In this document: piece by piece, positions 24,499-37,162 of the stretch
How the letters are laid out: every line of letters starts with the position of its first letter
Numbering within the stretch: the stretch's first letter is position 1
Source: Whitmania pigra
Taxonomy: Eukaryota; Annelida; Clitellata; Hirudinida; Haemopidae
Assembly (NCBI GenBank): GCA_021613335.1
Contig: JAJTWR010000242.1
Location: forward strand, 609,501 to 673,500
Reading direction: 5' to 3'
Length of the DNA stretch: 64,000 bases
Made by a program: the position numbers and the translations under genes
The notes under the pieces: generated by a model
What the model saw: only the letters and a program-made list of their open reading frames with translations
Told to the model about the DNA's origin: nothing
Database searches by the model: none

Positions 24499-25700
24499 CT
24501 GTCGAATAATTTAAAATCAAATCTTTAATACAACACAATTAAATGTTGGTATAATTATAATTATATTAATATATCACACTGTATTAAATATCAATTTATC
24601 GATTATTCAGGCAATTTGGAATCATATTTTCAACAAAACACTTTCGATTTAACAGATCAATTCTAGGTTAAATAAAAAATAAATATATCCAATATTCATT
24701 TGTTGACGACATTTTTACGTTACTTAAAGCAGTTTAATCGATGTGTGAAAAATGATGTCTTCTAAATGACGACGTTATTTGACCAAAACATGTTCAATTT
24801 CAACTTATTGCAAGTCGATTTTAAATTAGAAAGCAAATATTTTACAAAAATGAAAGCACAATTTTTTGAATAATAAATGTATCGAAGCATATATTTCAAT
24901 TATTTGCTAATAAATGTTAATTAAAGCTTATAATTTTTGAGATAAATAGCAATCGTACTAAAGCATATATTTCAAATTCTTCCAAACCAATAAATATTTC
25001 GAAAGCAATTTCAGAAAACCATTCTCATCATTTCCGGTCGTTGTTCTCACTGGTTTTTGTTGGTGTATTGTTGCATTTGTTGTTGTATTGTTGCCTTTGC
25101 TGCTTTATGGAAGCCCGCATTTGCTTTAAATTGAAGCCTATAAAATCATTGCAATTTGAAACCGAAATTTATTTTTTGGTCGTTGTGAGACTCAGAAAAT
25201 GTTTATACTTTTCATTCTGAGTCCTTTCTCATATTAAATGTGCCTCCACTCATGTCAATTGCGACTATTCAAGTTGGCACTCCATTATAATTTCATATTT
25301 TCATCGCATGTCTAATTAGCGTTCTGCCTAATTACCATCCTGCATAATTACTGAATGGCACTTATCTTTGTTCTTGGACTTCCAAACGAATACACTTATG
25401 CAATATCGTGCAATATTGACTACACGAATAATTTAGTAATTCTTAATTGTGTTAATGTATTTAGATAATAGGATCGGTGCTTGTCATCAACTTTCTGAGA
25501 TCAGTTCTGCTCCTGAAGACATCCTAAGTAAGTGTTACTTAATTTGCTTCAAAGAATCGCGTAATAATTTTTGTTCATGTGAACTTATTTCCTAATTCGA
25601 AAGAAACCTTTGTAATGAGGATGATCTATTTGGATTCCGTTTAATGTCTGCAGATTTCTGCAGATTCTGACTGACTTAACATTTTGCTTAAGTTTACTAA
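24499..25700. other. gene-free AT-rich stretch
   Basis: No coding, repeat-end or RNA signal that I can support. Confidence 0.5.
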
Positions 25701-25734
25701 ATGGCTTCGTGGATTTCCTCCCTGAAGCATCTGT

Positions 25735-26045
25735 TAACAGTCCAGGATTACACAAGTACGAGAGGGCACAGTTTCAAACTTCGATGAAGTATAGTTTCAA
25801 CAGACGTTGCCAAATATTCTTTCTGCCAGAGGATCATAAAGCCATGGAATACACTACCAAATGAAATCGTGAAGTCAAAAAGTTTCTTTAATGCGTTAAT
25901 ATGCGGCTTTGACTTTAATGGTTTCTTCACATATACCTGATTATCCTTGCCATTCGGAGCTTGTGCTGTTCTTTTTGTATAAATCGTACAGATTTGTGTT
26001 AGTGGTCTCATGAACTCTTCAGCTTGATGTTTAATAAAATAAAAT
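25735..26045 (+). pseudogene. 3' end of a CR1/jockey-like LINE
   Basis: On the plus strand the reading TSTRGHSFKLR, one stop, then YSFCQRIIKPWNTLPNEIV matches the conserved end of reverse transcriptase in jockey/CR1-type LINEs (TRG..., then FS.R..WN.LP...). It is followed by a stop, an untranslated stretch and an (AATAAA)-like A-rich tail at 26029-26050. Only this 5'-truncated 3' end is present. Confidence 0.65.
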
Positions 26046-26066
26046 AAAAATTAAATAATCCGGGGT

Positions 26067-26340
26067 CAGTGTCGGATTTAGGCATGGTCGGGGCTTGACT
26101 ATCATGTAGAACCATCCATATTGAAACCTCACTTACAAACATACACTACACACCCTCCCTACTAGAAGAAATATTAAACTATTTGTGATAGTGCTAGCTA
26201 TTTGATTGGTTAGTCATCAATTTTTAGTTTTTCTATGTCCTCCAACAGAGTAAAGCTATTTTTGTAAACTAGAGGTGCCTCGGGAGGCTTTGGATACTCT
26301 GGTGCTTTGACCCGATATTGCCGGGTACAACCAGAAAAGG
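26067..26340 (+). repeat. hAT-like transposon terminus
   Basis: Begins CAGTGTCGGATTTAGGCATG, the kind of terminus seen in hAT elements. It contains the AAAGCTATTTTTGTAAACTA block also found inverted at 4.4 kb. No matching opposite end was found, so the element is truncated or fragmented. Confidence 0.45.
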
Positions 26341-26990
26341 CTTTAAAGTACTTGGCTTCGTCTTCATAAGCTCGTCATTCAACGTTTGATATACCTATAA
26401 CACAGTCATATACGCATATCTACATCCACGTCGCATCACTAATTCATTTCAGTAACCACTAAATACTTATTTTTAATTACTTATTTTTCATGATTACGAG
26501 GTCAAAGTAAACTTTAAAATTTGTTCTCCGAAGAATTCTATAAGACCTTAATAAGTTTTCATTATCTTTATTTTTTTGGAACTCATTTGTTCTCTGCGAA
26601 GAATCAATTTAGTCACCAAAAGCAAACATTCATCCGATTGAAATAAGAGAAATTTTCCATGAAGAATTAACACCACTCAACTTCATAACTTTATAACTTC
26701 TTTACATCACAAGATCAGAGAAGTATTTTCCACATTCCAACAAATCGAGGACACCCTCTATTCTAAGTAACTGCCTAAGAAAATTTGATCATGGATAAGA
26801 AAAAAATGGTCATCATATGAATCTGTTGGTTAATACTCCACCCCTAATTACACAATCCTGCGTAACTCCCTGCACGTGACGAAACGCTTATTATTATAGG
26901 CGGATAAGCCATTTATTTGCCGCTTCCAAAGAATGCTTGTGTCTGTTGTGGCTTTCTTACATGAGATGATCCTTAGGATTGTTGCTTTAT
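26341..26990. other. AT-rich DNA, possibly decayed transposon body
   Basis: Lies between a hAT-like end and a hAT transposase relic. No frame with a known motif. Confidence 0.4.
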
Positions 26991-26991
26991 C

Positions 26992-27560
26992 GTGTCACAC
27001 GTAATGTTTTCGCTGGTCCATCTGATTACATTTTGGAAATTGGCAGACTTCCTTGATACGTCTCACGATGAGTTTGGTGTCAAAATTCAGAGGACCAACA
27101 TTACTACCCTTGCAACAAACTTAATAAGACATTTGTTTAAGGTTAATGGAGCCAAAATAACGATGGTTTTAAAATGGAAGTTGAGGATGTTGGTGAAGAG
27201 AACAAAAAAGTTTCTTAAATGGAAATCTTCCTGTATGATGAGCTGAATATATTTCTGAAGAAGAAAGACCCACGACAAAGTCCCACATCATCAAAAAAGA
27301 AATTCAGTTGTTTCAAGCAACTAAGAAATGACCTGAGAATTTGGACAAACTTTACTGATGTTTGATAACAATTCGACCAACTTCAGTGGAAGCAGAAAGA
27401 GTTTTTTCTGTAATGACATCTTTGCAAACAAATTACGAACCCGATTTAATGGTGACACTTTGAGTGCAATGTTAATGTGCAAGGATGGTGTTACGAAAGT
27501 TTTACAGAAAATAAATTTTATTAACCTTGTTATATGTGTCTATAAATGTTATATAAACTT
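26992..27560 (+). pseudogene. hAT transposase C-terminal relic
   Basis: At 27360-27470 the plus strand reads IRPTSVEAERVFSVMTSLQT, the signature of the hAT dimerisation domain (TSVE.ERVFS). A frameshift then leads to the continuation NKLRTRFNGDTLSAMLMCKD in another frame (compare KLRSRL.D.TL.A...LK). Upstream frames (26992-27246) are lysine-rich and may be decayed transposase. It is not functional. Confidence 0.65.
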
Positions 27561-27602
27561 AGTTTTGGCTTCTTTAGCTGTCAATAGTAAATAAGTTTAT
27601 AT

Positions 27603-27690
27603 AGGGATGTGGAAACCAAGGAAAAATCCGGGTACCCGGGGTTTAATGCGAAAAAACCCGAAACCCGGGTTTCGAAAAAATTGTCCGAAA
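27603..27690. repeat. palindromic transposon-end-like sequence
   Basis: AGGGATGTGGAAACC is followed by GGGTACCCGGGG and, 25 bases on, AAACCCGGGTTTCG. The nested CCGGGTACCCGG palindromes resemble ends of some hAT elements. No partner end was identified. Confidence 0.3.
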
Positions 27691-29258
27691 TCGAAAACAC
27701 TATTCACACGGGAATGAAACTTTTTGACCTAAGTTGTAAATTAATAGCAATGTTAATATTAATAATATATTTCTTAAAATATCGACGTCCTGTTCCAAAA
27801 ATATGTTGCAATATTTTGTCGATATTCCGAATATTTCCTGAATTCAAATACTTTTGTCATTAAGAACTATCAAGTTTTACGCACTAAACATCAGTTGAAA
27901 GCTGTTGCCAATTAATTACTTCGAACAAATATACTTTGACAGAAACTAATAAGGGTCAATTAAAATAATTGAAAGAAATATCTTCCTTAAAGTGTGAACT
28001 TCTGCTTGTTGGTAGAAAATAGAAAATAGTTTAAATACCAAGATATTTAAGTACTTGTTAACTTTACAGGAAGTCAGAATGTAACTTTATAATTCAGATG
28101 TGGCATTACATTTGGACACCACAATCTACGTCTTCATCGTAACATAACAACCCACCAGCCTATTATATATACCATACAACATAATTTCTACCTACTAGAC
28201 CTCATAAAATAATATTCGCATATTATTGGCATATTCATTATATATAATATCCCCAAGGATTCTGAAACATATCCAAAGCATTCACAGAAATGCAACAAAG
28301 TCTTCAAAACTTCGTTTGTCAACAAGAAAGCAGATGTGCTTTCTTTTTCAAAACACTCAATATTCTTAAAAAGAAATAGAAAAGCTTTGTTAACCGGTGT
28401 TAATTTTTTAATTACTTTGTTAATTACAGTGTTAATTCATAAAACCTTGGAATGAATTCATCTTCATATTTGCGCTTCATGAGGATTGTTTGTTCGCGTG
28501 AATCATGGAACGAAGAAGTCGTAAGAATTTTAAGGAATTAGTGAAACGCAAAAGTTGGTGTTAGAGATTATTAAGGATTAGCTCCGAATTTAATTATTTG
28601 ATGTCTAAAGTCTCTATGAAATATTACTTGGTTATCGCAAGCTTTGAAGGCACGTGTTGCAAGTAAGCTGGGACATCCGTCAAATGAGGTTGAACAATGA
28701 GCTGCACATTTCATCCAACAGGTCGATGAATTAATTTTTTAATTATTCGCATTAATTATGACAATTCGTTGAGGATGGTGAGTGATGTGACAGCATTTGA
28801 ATCATTTCATCTTCTGACTCGAATCAATAAGATAATTACGTTCAAAGGAAATCCTTACCTATTTCTCATTGCTATGATCGATAAGGTTGGAAATAGAATG
28901 ATGCCATTAACGTTAAATGATAGAAAATCTTATAGATAAGTGATTAATTAGTACAATTTATATATTCATTATTATTATTGTTGTTATTAATAATATTATT
29001 ATTATTATTTATCAACCAATTATTTTACAAAAAATGGTTTAAAATTTTTATTCGTTAATTGATTGTGGTTTAAGAAAGCACTGAATTGTTCATGCGAGCA
29101 TGTTTCACAGTTGAAAGTTGAGTTATTCATTTGTATACATTTGCATGAAGATGTTTACGCATGATTTTATGAATTATCACATGAACTTGTTAATTCTTTG
29201 ATTGAAATGAATTTCATTTTGTTATTCTTTAACGTGGAAAATAATTAAATGTTAACAG
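27691..29258. other. gene-free AT-rich stretch
   Basis: No coding or repeat-end signal that I can support. AAT/TTA microsatellite at 28965-29010. Confidence 0.5.
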
Positions 29259-29464
29259 TTAATATATCATAAGATTATCATCTTCACCCACTTGAGTCTC
29301 GGATAAGCATTTATTGATCATCATCATAATCCTCCTCCTCAGAACCTCCGAGCAGTTTTCCCAGGCCGATGATTGTAATTGTTCCAAATAATTCACCAGA
29401 GATGATGATGATGATGATGATGACGATGATGATGGTATTTGATTCATCATTATCATCATTCTAC

Positions 29465-30797
29465 CCAATTTCGAATTCAACGTGAGAAGTTCTGACAGGA
29501 AGATCTATGAAATGGTAGAACATGCCTTTGACTGGTTGGTGTGCGTGATATAATAACACCATGCAGTGTATAATAACGTGCGTGAAGATATTACAAGGTA
29601 ATATAATAGGATAATCAGTAAACAATGCACGTGATGACGAACAGCAACGAAGTTCGAACCCTGATGCATTGCAAGAGTTTCTCGTGGTCGAACTTTTCAC
29701 CTGAACGCGTTTCGGTCCAACACTCGTATGAATTTGAAATCAACTTTTTGAAGCCTCGAAGAATTTCTTGCAGATTTGTTTCGTCACAATCTTCTGGAAC
29801 ATAAAAGGCGCCATCTTCATTCATTTTTGGATCCTGCAATGAAGTTGCAACTCATCAGAAATGCGTGGAAATGTTTGGAAGAACTCGAAGCATCAACGTG
29901 TTCTGAGGGGTTTGTTGTGCGCAGGATCATAAAGATCATAAAGATTTTATAGGCTGCGTGTAAGGAAGTCAAGGATGAAACAACAAGAACATAAAAACAC
30001 CACCTCGGAACCGGTTCAGCCTTCAAATCACACCAACAGATTAACCAACAGATTAACCAACCGATTAACCAACAAGTCTACAGATTATTAACAAACAGCA
30101 TGGCTCGACTTTATAAGCAGATAACGAGAAATATTTAACGTTACATTCATCATAAAAGAATTTCTTAAAGTGACCAGGGTCTGATGACAAGCAGTCAATT
30201 ACCAACATCAAAAACAAGCGCAACCAACTCTACATTCACAGTATTTCTTTTCCTCGAGCGGTTGTCAAGGCAACGCGATTAGATTTTTCACGACGTTGAA
30301 GTTTGCAGTTTTAATTACAGGCACTTAGAGCGGAAACTTATTGGAAGTTAGCATAAATTACAATTCATTAGCATAAATTATAACACATTTGCATGAATTA
30401 GAGCATTTGCAATTCAATAGGAATGTATGCATGAACACGTGAAGATCAGGAGTTGTTGAAAAATTCATCATGTTTTGAAACCTTTGCAAGAATTTGCATA
30501 TTAAATTAAGAATTTCGGGTCTAAGTTTACGAGGAACATAAAAATTAATGAACTGTTCGTCTGTGCAGCATACGCTCGATGCTAAAAGAAGCTGAAAAAC
30601 GAGATTAAAAGTTGAACCAAGTCGAACAAGGCCTCGTGCGATGTCCACGGATGCACCTTATTTACGATGAATCCTTATTTCATGAATGTTGAAGTGTTCC
30701 GTGATTTCAAAAGAAATAAAATATTTTAAGATGAAATGAACTGAAAACTCACATGAAAATCTGTCGCTGACTCCAAACTCACTTCAGCTGTTAATGT
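29465..30797 (-). CDS. possible four-exon unidentified gene fragment
   Basis: Four minus-strand segments join in matching phase through GT..AG borders: 30753-30797 (TLTAEVSLESATDFH), 30439-30591 (LLLASSVCCTDEQFINFYVP...), 29701-29833 (DPKMNEDGAFYVPEDCDETN...), 29465-29504 (DLPVRTSHVEFEIG). The second and third each contain FYVP followed at similar spacing by a helix (EILNLICKFLQRF and LQEILRGFKKLI), suggesting an internal repeat. Start and stop exons were not found and I do not recognise the family. The repeated motif and phase agreement argue against chance. The surrounding AT-rich DNA and missing ends argue for caution. Confidence 0.35.
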
Positions 30798-32129
30798 CTG
30801 AAATTATTCTCAAATTGCAATTTTTTTTTAACTTTTTCGCCACTCAACCAATAACACTCTCAGCCGCCTCGAAAGAATTCCACAAGTTTTCGTCGCTTCA
30901 TATTTATATGATCAGCATGTCTTCATACACAACTACAGGTGGAAATGTAAATGCGTACATACAAGTATGACTACGTACATAATTTCCAATGTATATGTGC
31001 GTACAAATATACATTTCCGTACATACTTATTTGCATGATACAAATTTTGAATTATAATTATTTGTAAGTGTCAGTCCTTCATAGCCAATCTTTTAATGGT
31101 TTTTCCATTAAAACGAGAAATAGGGAGTTTTAATATTTAATTTTAAACACATTTTGCAAATGGCGTCTGATTTGATAATGATAATTATCATAATCATAAT
31201 AATGGTAATGATAATAATAATAATAATTATTGATAATAATAATAATAATAATTATTGATAATAATAATAATTATTATTATTATTGATAATTAGTAATATA
31301 ATATTTATCATTATCATCATCATTATGATAATAATGATTATAATAATAATAATATAAATAATCATAATGATTATATAAATATAATATTATATTATTATCA
31401 TCATAATTATTATCATTATTATTAGTAGTAGTAACTATTGTTAGAAATTAAGAATAAAAGAATAAATTTTAAAAGTAAATATTAATCAAAATGAACTTTT
31501 GATCGAATGCAGCAGGACATCACTGGTTGACTAATAATCGAGATAACAAAACTAATTAACCGACAGCTTCCACATCTATGAAGCATTCGGTTCAATTAGT
31601 TTAACTTATTATGGATTATTACAAACTCAGCACTAAGAATTATTATTCCTGATTGTAGTAAATTCAACAGTTAGTAGCATAATTATAAATATTTTAATTT
31701 ATGCATTAAAGGCTTTTAATGACTATTAATTTCATTAATTTTAGTAATGCCGAGTACATTCGAATTTCAATCCAGCATTTTTCTCACAAAATATTTCAAT
31801 AGATTGCCACTGTTTGACTCCAAAATTTGTTCAGTTATTAGTTGTTATTTAAAAATTATTTCTACTTAATAATTTCAAATGACTGCCAAGGGTTACCTCG
31901 AAACATTAAATATCCCAAATCTTCAGTTAATTTCTTTTTTTAAATATTTTAAAATCAACATGAAGAAATTTAATCGAAAATGACTGCTCTTTATTTCCAG
32001 CCTGAGAAGTTTCATAAACTGCCATCTTAAAGTCAGTTTATTTACACAGGTGTCCATACCTTCCACCTCTATCGTCACCATCACCATCACTATCATCATC
32101 ATCGTCGTCGCCGCCATCATCATCATCAT

Positions 32130-32161
<32 letters not shown>

Positions 32162-32339
32162 TCATCACCATCACTATCATCACCATCGTCATTGGCGATA
32201 TCACTGCCACGCTTCAAGAAAGCACGCAAAAACAACTTAAAAGTGGTTAAAATTATGAATGAAATTCATTTGTAGAAGTGGAGGGCGGATACGATGCCAC
32301 AAATCCACCAATGACGAGTTGAGTTAAAATTAGCAGGAA
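30798..32339. other. gene-free stretch with AAT/ATC microsatellites
   Basis: AAT and ATTATC microsatellites at 31180-31430 and an ATC/ACC tract at 32090-32190. The frames over the second tract are repeat translations (Asp/Gly or Met/Val runs), not genes. Confidence 0.7.
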
Positions 32340-32930
32340 TTAAAAATCTGTTGCTTCCTCCATGGTTACGGGAGCCTTCAGAGGATGAGGAGAACTTTCA
32401 TCTGGAAGAAACAAATATTCGTTTAATTTTAAACATTCATTTTAATTTTAATATTCGTTTAATTTTAAACATTCATTTTAATTTTAATATTCGCTTAATT
32501 TTAAACATTTTTTTTAAATTTTAATATTCGCTTAATTTTAAACATTTTTTTAAATTTTAATATTCGTTTAATTTTAAATATTCATTTTAATTTTCATATT
32601 CGTTTAATTTTAAATATTCATTTTAATTTTAATATTTGTTTAATTTTAAACATTCATGTATCCAACAGTTTGTTTAATTTTTTTATTCCAGTTTTTTAAT
32701 TTTTAAATTAATTTCAAACAATAAAAGTAATTGAGGCTTAAAAAAGTTAGGCGTCGATGTTAATTAAAAAGTTCAAAGTTTCTTTCTTTGAAGGAGGAAG
32801 AGTTATTTTTAGAAAATTTTGAAAGAATACTTCAACTGAAATGTGAGTTCCTATTTCGGAGTGCAACGACATCAATTACGTCATTTTCTCTCGTGCACCT
32901 TCCGAGCCCTTCATTTTATTTATTTATAAA

Positions 32931-33002
<72 letters not shown>

Positions 33003-36000
33003 GATGATGATGATGATTGATGATGATGATGAGATGATGATGATGATGATGATGATATGATGATGATGATGATGATGATGATGATAATAATAATAATATA
33101 ATAATAACAATAATAATAATGATAATAATAGTAAATAAATAAGCAATCGATTGTGTTCCGAATAGTAGACAACTTGCAGTGACATTGCTTTTGTAAGAAT
33201 CCTTATTTGAGGTCATCGACCGACATGTTTGAATGAAGAGGTTGACGGAGCAGCTAAAGAGTGCAAGTGAGAATGTTGGATTAAAATTGGAGCCCACGTA
33301 AAATGCGCACCAATCAGAAATTCAGAAAAGGCAAAGACTTTGCTGGTGAATCCGATGCATTGTCTCAAGATTCAGTTTCAAGACATCTCCAAAAGTTACG
33401 AATTACTTGGGTGCCAAAATTGGACTAAGTCTGCGTTACTTATCGATAACAGATACAATTCAAAAGTCAGTGCATCTATTTCTAGGCGCCACTAAACGAT
33501 AGCCTACGTATATAAACATGGAAAGTTTAGCTGATGTCTTCATTACAAACATTAAAAAACATTACCATTAAGATGGAAAAGAATAGAATTCATTGAATTA
33601 AAATGAAACAAAGAATTGTGCTGAAGGAGACAGTTTCCTCGAATTCTTTGGTCACGTGATCCAAGAGTGTCCAAGGACTTAGGATATTTGACATAACAAT
33701 TTGTTTGTTTTTAGTTTAACAGTTTGTAACCATCTCTGACTGCAACTGGTGAGGATCGATGATTAAAGTTCTTTTGGATTTTTGAGAAGATCAGAATCGG
33801 ATGGTGATGATGACGATGATCGTCTCGACGACGACGACAACGATAATTTGCACTTGCCTATCTAATTGATAAATTAATTAAAGATCTTAAAATATCACCT
33901 TGAACAAAGCGTTGTAGCATCTTGAACGATTGGGAGGGCGTGTTGTACCTGGTATCCACAGGAACGTCTACTTCCCCAGTCATTGGATGTCTTTTGGGAG
34001 GACCTGAGTTTAACTCAGTTAATAATTCTTATCCAATTATAAATATTATTAATAAATTATCCAATATTGTGTTATTCTTTTTTATGAAAATTAATAAAAT
34101 GTTCACCAGGTAGCGCATCGTTTTCCCTCGGTCCTCCAGTCATGTCTTGAAGAAGTCTGAAGCACTTGGAAGGAATGCTCTTCCCGACGTACCTTACTGA
34201 CTTTTCATTGTAGTCATCCGATCCTGCATTTGGCATGCATTCATTCATCTGCCCATCCATCTTTCTATGAATCCATTCATCCATTCACAAAGGACGCGTT
34301 ACCTTTGAGATGTTGATAGATGGACGTGGTGTCCACTTCAGAGCTTCCCTCCCTCCTTTCCGTGGATGCCCTACGGGGACCTGCAAACTGACCACCATAC
34401 TGAGCCCCGTAGTGACCGTAATGAACTCCATAGCCAGGACTGTTTGTTTGAAAATGTTGAGGAGGACGAAAGTTTCCGGTTGGTTGTTTCTGAGGTTCAA
34501 CTTTTGGTGGAGAAAACTTGAGAACTGTTTTGTTATTCAATTGTCATGTTCAATTATTAATGCGAAAAAAAACTTTTGGTTTCAATTACACTCCATGCGG
34601 CGGTCCTAAGAGTTGCTAATTCGATCCAATTTATATCTCATGTCCTTGGATTCCTATTTTAAGCCGTCCGATGTTATTTGTCAAAAAAATTATTTTTAAT
34701 TTGCCATAAACCGTCAAAGTTTTGAAAATGTCAAATGTCACTGAAGAACCTGCAGAAGTGGGATGGTTGTCTCCTGATGTCATATCTTGAAGCATCCTGA
34801 AGGACCTCGATGGGATGTTGTGGCCAGTGTATCTTATGGATTTCTGAGGATATTCACTCGCTTCATCTGCAGTATTTGATAACTAATTATTTATTTATTT
34901 ATTTCAATGGAATATTTCTTTTATCTTATATGAATTAATCAAATGTCACCATCGTTAGAATCATAAAATGAACACAAAAATTATTTGAAACCTTGTTCCG
35001 GTCTCTCGGCAGATTTATCTGAGGAGTTTCAACAAATGAATTCATGAAAAAGTTGATTATTAATTAAAAAATAAATTTTGAAATAATAAAATTACTTTCT
35101 GCATACGAAATGACAGGTTTGACTTTAGGTTGGTCAATACCGTGAATCATTTTGTAAACAGCTGATTGGGTGATGTCAGTCTCCTTCTTCTTGGGAAGTC
35201 TGCATTCGACAACACTTTAAACATTTTTAGGATGGTTTTAATTATCATCGTTAATGGATTATATTTAAAAGAGGAATGCATTATTTTGTTGCGCATTGCG
35301 CATAAATTGCACAAAAAAAAAACAAAGACCAACCCAATAACGTCTTTGATCTCAGCACCTGTCTGACCCTTAAGGGATTCTATGACATTATCGGTGCTGT
35401 ACATTTGGAGGGGACTGTTGAACTGAAGGTTCGAAACCACCGCATCACCGCTCGATTGAATGGGAGGCGATGACACGAACTTGGGTGCATCATCGAAGTG
35501 AGGCATACTCAACAAGTTCTGGTAACTGGGGATGCTGACCTTTTGACCCGGAGACCTGGAATGAAATTGAGTTCATTTAGTTTAACTTAACGTCTGAGCT
35601 TGGTTTATCTATTTATTTATTTATTTATTTATTAACATTCATTTTCACAACAAGGTCATTAGAAGGCTCCTTTCAAACTTACCTTTTTTTCACTTTTTCA
35701 CGCTGCATTTGAATGTCGTTGATGTCAGGTACGTATGAAAAAGGTTTCTTCGAATCACCACGAGCGGCCATATTCAAAATGGCGTCTGGAACCTTCGGAT
35801 CCTGCTGATGTTCAATTTTGTGGCTCCAATTTCCGTTGGTCTGTTGGGTGTCATTGAGGTTCAGTTGCCGATCGAACTGCGGAGATGAAATCTGCCAATA
35901 GGAATTAAGTTATTAATAGAATACTAGTAAATATTCATATAATACTATAAATAGAAATAAAACTTCCAACTTAAAAGAATTATAAATAGACATTGATATA

Positions 36001-37162
36001 TGGAAATAAAATCCTAAATTAAAAAACTCACCGCTGAAAGTTCCTGTTCGCTTGTCCTTAAAAATAGATTCACCATTTTCAAATAATTATTTCATAATTA
36101 TAACGTCATAAATTTTCAACAAGTTAATCCAGATTTAAAAAATGTCTTTAACAAGTCATACAATATGATAATAATCATAACCTTTTTAAAATTATTTAAA
36201 ATTACAATAATTGCCTCCTCATCAAACTTCATGAAATCGAAACCTCGAAATTCCCAGTTGTAAAGAAGTTCCAGAGTTTTTGATGGCTTGCATGGCTTCT
36301 GCATGCGTCATCGTGGAAGCATCGCTGTTTCCAATCCTGAGAATGACGTCACCAGCCACCACACTTTCCGAGGCTACACTGCCATCCGTCACCTGATAAA
36401 CATGAGATCAATCCTATCACCACCTCTGTCATTATATCATCATCATCGTCATCGTCAACGCCATCATCATCATCATTGCCATCCATAAACAGTCTGAAAC
36501 AGTTTTTAAAGTTTTGGTTGTTGGTTTATAAAAATGAAATAAAAATTGTTGGCGTCTCGCATCCACAACAAGCATTCCTCGCATAACAATAACAAATTAA
36601 TTATCGACACAACAGCTGTACATTTTTAACATTAATGATGGTTTTGATGATGATGAGGATGGATATGATGGCGATAGCAATGGTAATGACAGTGATGGCG
36701 ATGAGCAGAGCCATAACATATGCGCATGATATCTCATCATGAACTTATAAACATAAGCATATTTGCCCAAAACTTTGTTTTTGTTAATTATTTAGAATAA
36801 TAATAATTTTTATATCAATGTTGAACATTGTCGCAGACATTTAACAACGCTGCCGTAAGACAAATATTACAGTGCAGTGATTGAAACGTTTTTTTATTGT
36901 TGGTTTATAAAAATCGATTATTGTGCATTAATATTATTTTTGCATATTATTGATATTGTGGTGCATTAGTTGATAATGTGGTGCGTTTATTGATAATAAT
37001 TGTGCATTACTGGGATACTACGCTGAATTAGTTGATATTATGATGAGTTGATTGACTAGTTGAAAATATTTTAAAACGAGAACCAACCTTTTGAACGGTG
37101 AGAGGTTGAGCATAGTCACAACCACCGTACAATCTGAAGCCCCAAGGAACCTCAGTTGACAT
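32340..37162 (-). CDS. PDZ and ZM-motif protein, ZASP/PDLIM family, LIM-less form
   Basis: Twelve exons (37088-37162, 36244-36392, 36032-36056, 35683-35891, 35334-35555, 35096-35199, 34992-35018, 34750-34866, 34303-34524, 34107-34223, 33899-34003, 32340-32401) close in phase to 477 residues. The N-terminus is a PDZ domain with the family hallmark VPWGFRLYGGCDYAQPLTVQ. A ZM motif follows (NLQFNSPLQMYSTDNVIESL), then three copies of the IPSRSFRMLQDMT-type element (IPSRSFRMLQDMTS, IPSKCFRLLQDMTG, TPSQSFKMLQRFV). Such proteins bind alpha-actinin through PDZ and ZM and organise Z-discs. The last exon gives DESSPHPLKAPVTMEEATDF and a stop, with no LIM domain. Two exons are only 25 and 27 bp. LIM-containing isoforms would need exons outside the expected place, and none is seen. 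Confidence 0.85.
32405..32650. repeat. tandem repeat of about 36 bp units
   Basis: Roughly seven imperfect units of TTTAATTTTAATATTCGTTT plus AATTTTAAACATTCA. It lies in the last intron of the ZASP-like gene, immediately upstream of the last exon's acceptor. Confidence 0.8.
32930..33140. repeat. AAT and ATG/GAT compound microsatellite
   Basis: (AAT)n then (GAT)n then (AAT)n in the last intron of the ZASP-like gene. The long Ile/Ser/His/Tyr-run frames over it are artefacts. Confidence 0.95.
36405..37087. other. first intron of the ZASP-like gene
   Basis: Short ATC tracts (36430-36480) and AT-rich sequence. No exon is supported. Confidence 0.6.

Noticed and set aside
30358..30648. 96-residue frame with a signal-peptide-like start (MDIARGLV...)
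   Set aside because: The apparent start codon is GTG, not ATG. The part after the CAG at 30592 is better read as an internal exon of the candidate gene at 29.5-30.8 kb.
31923..32250. Asp/Gly-rich and Met/Val-rich frames
   Set aside because: Overlap an ATC/ACC microsatellite; no domain and no splice support.
32788..33297. Ile/Ser/His/Tyr-run frames on both strands
   Set aside because: Translations of AAT and GAT microsatellites within a ZASP-like gene intron.
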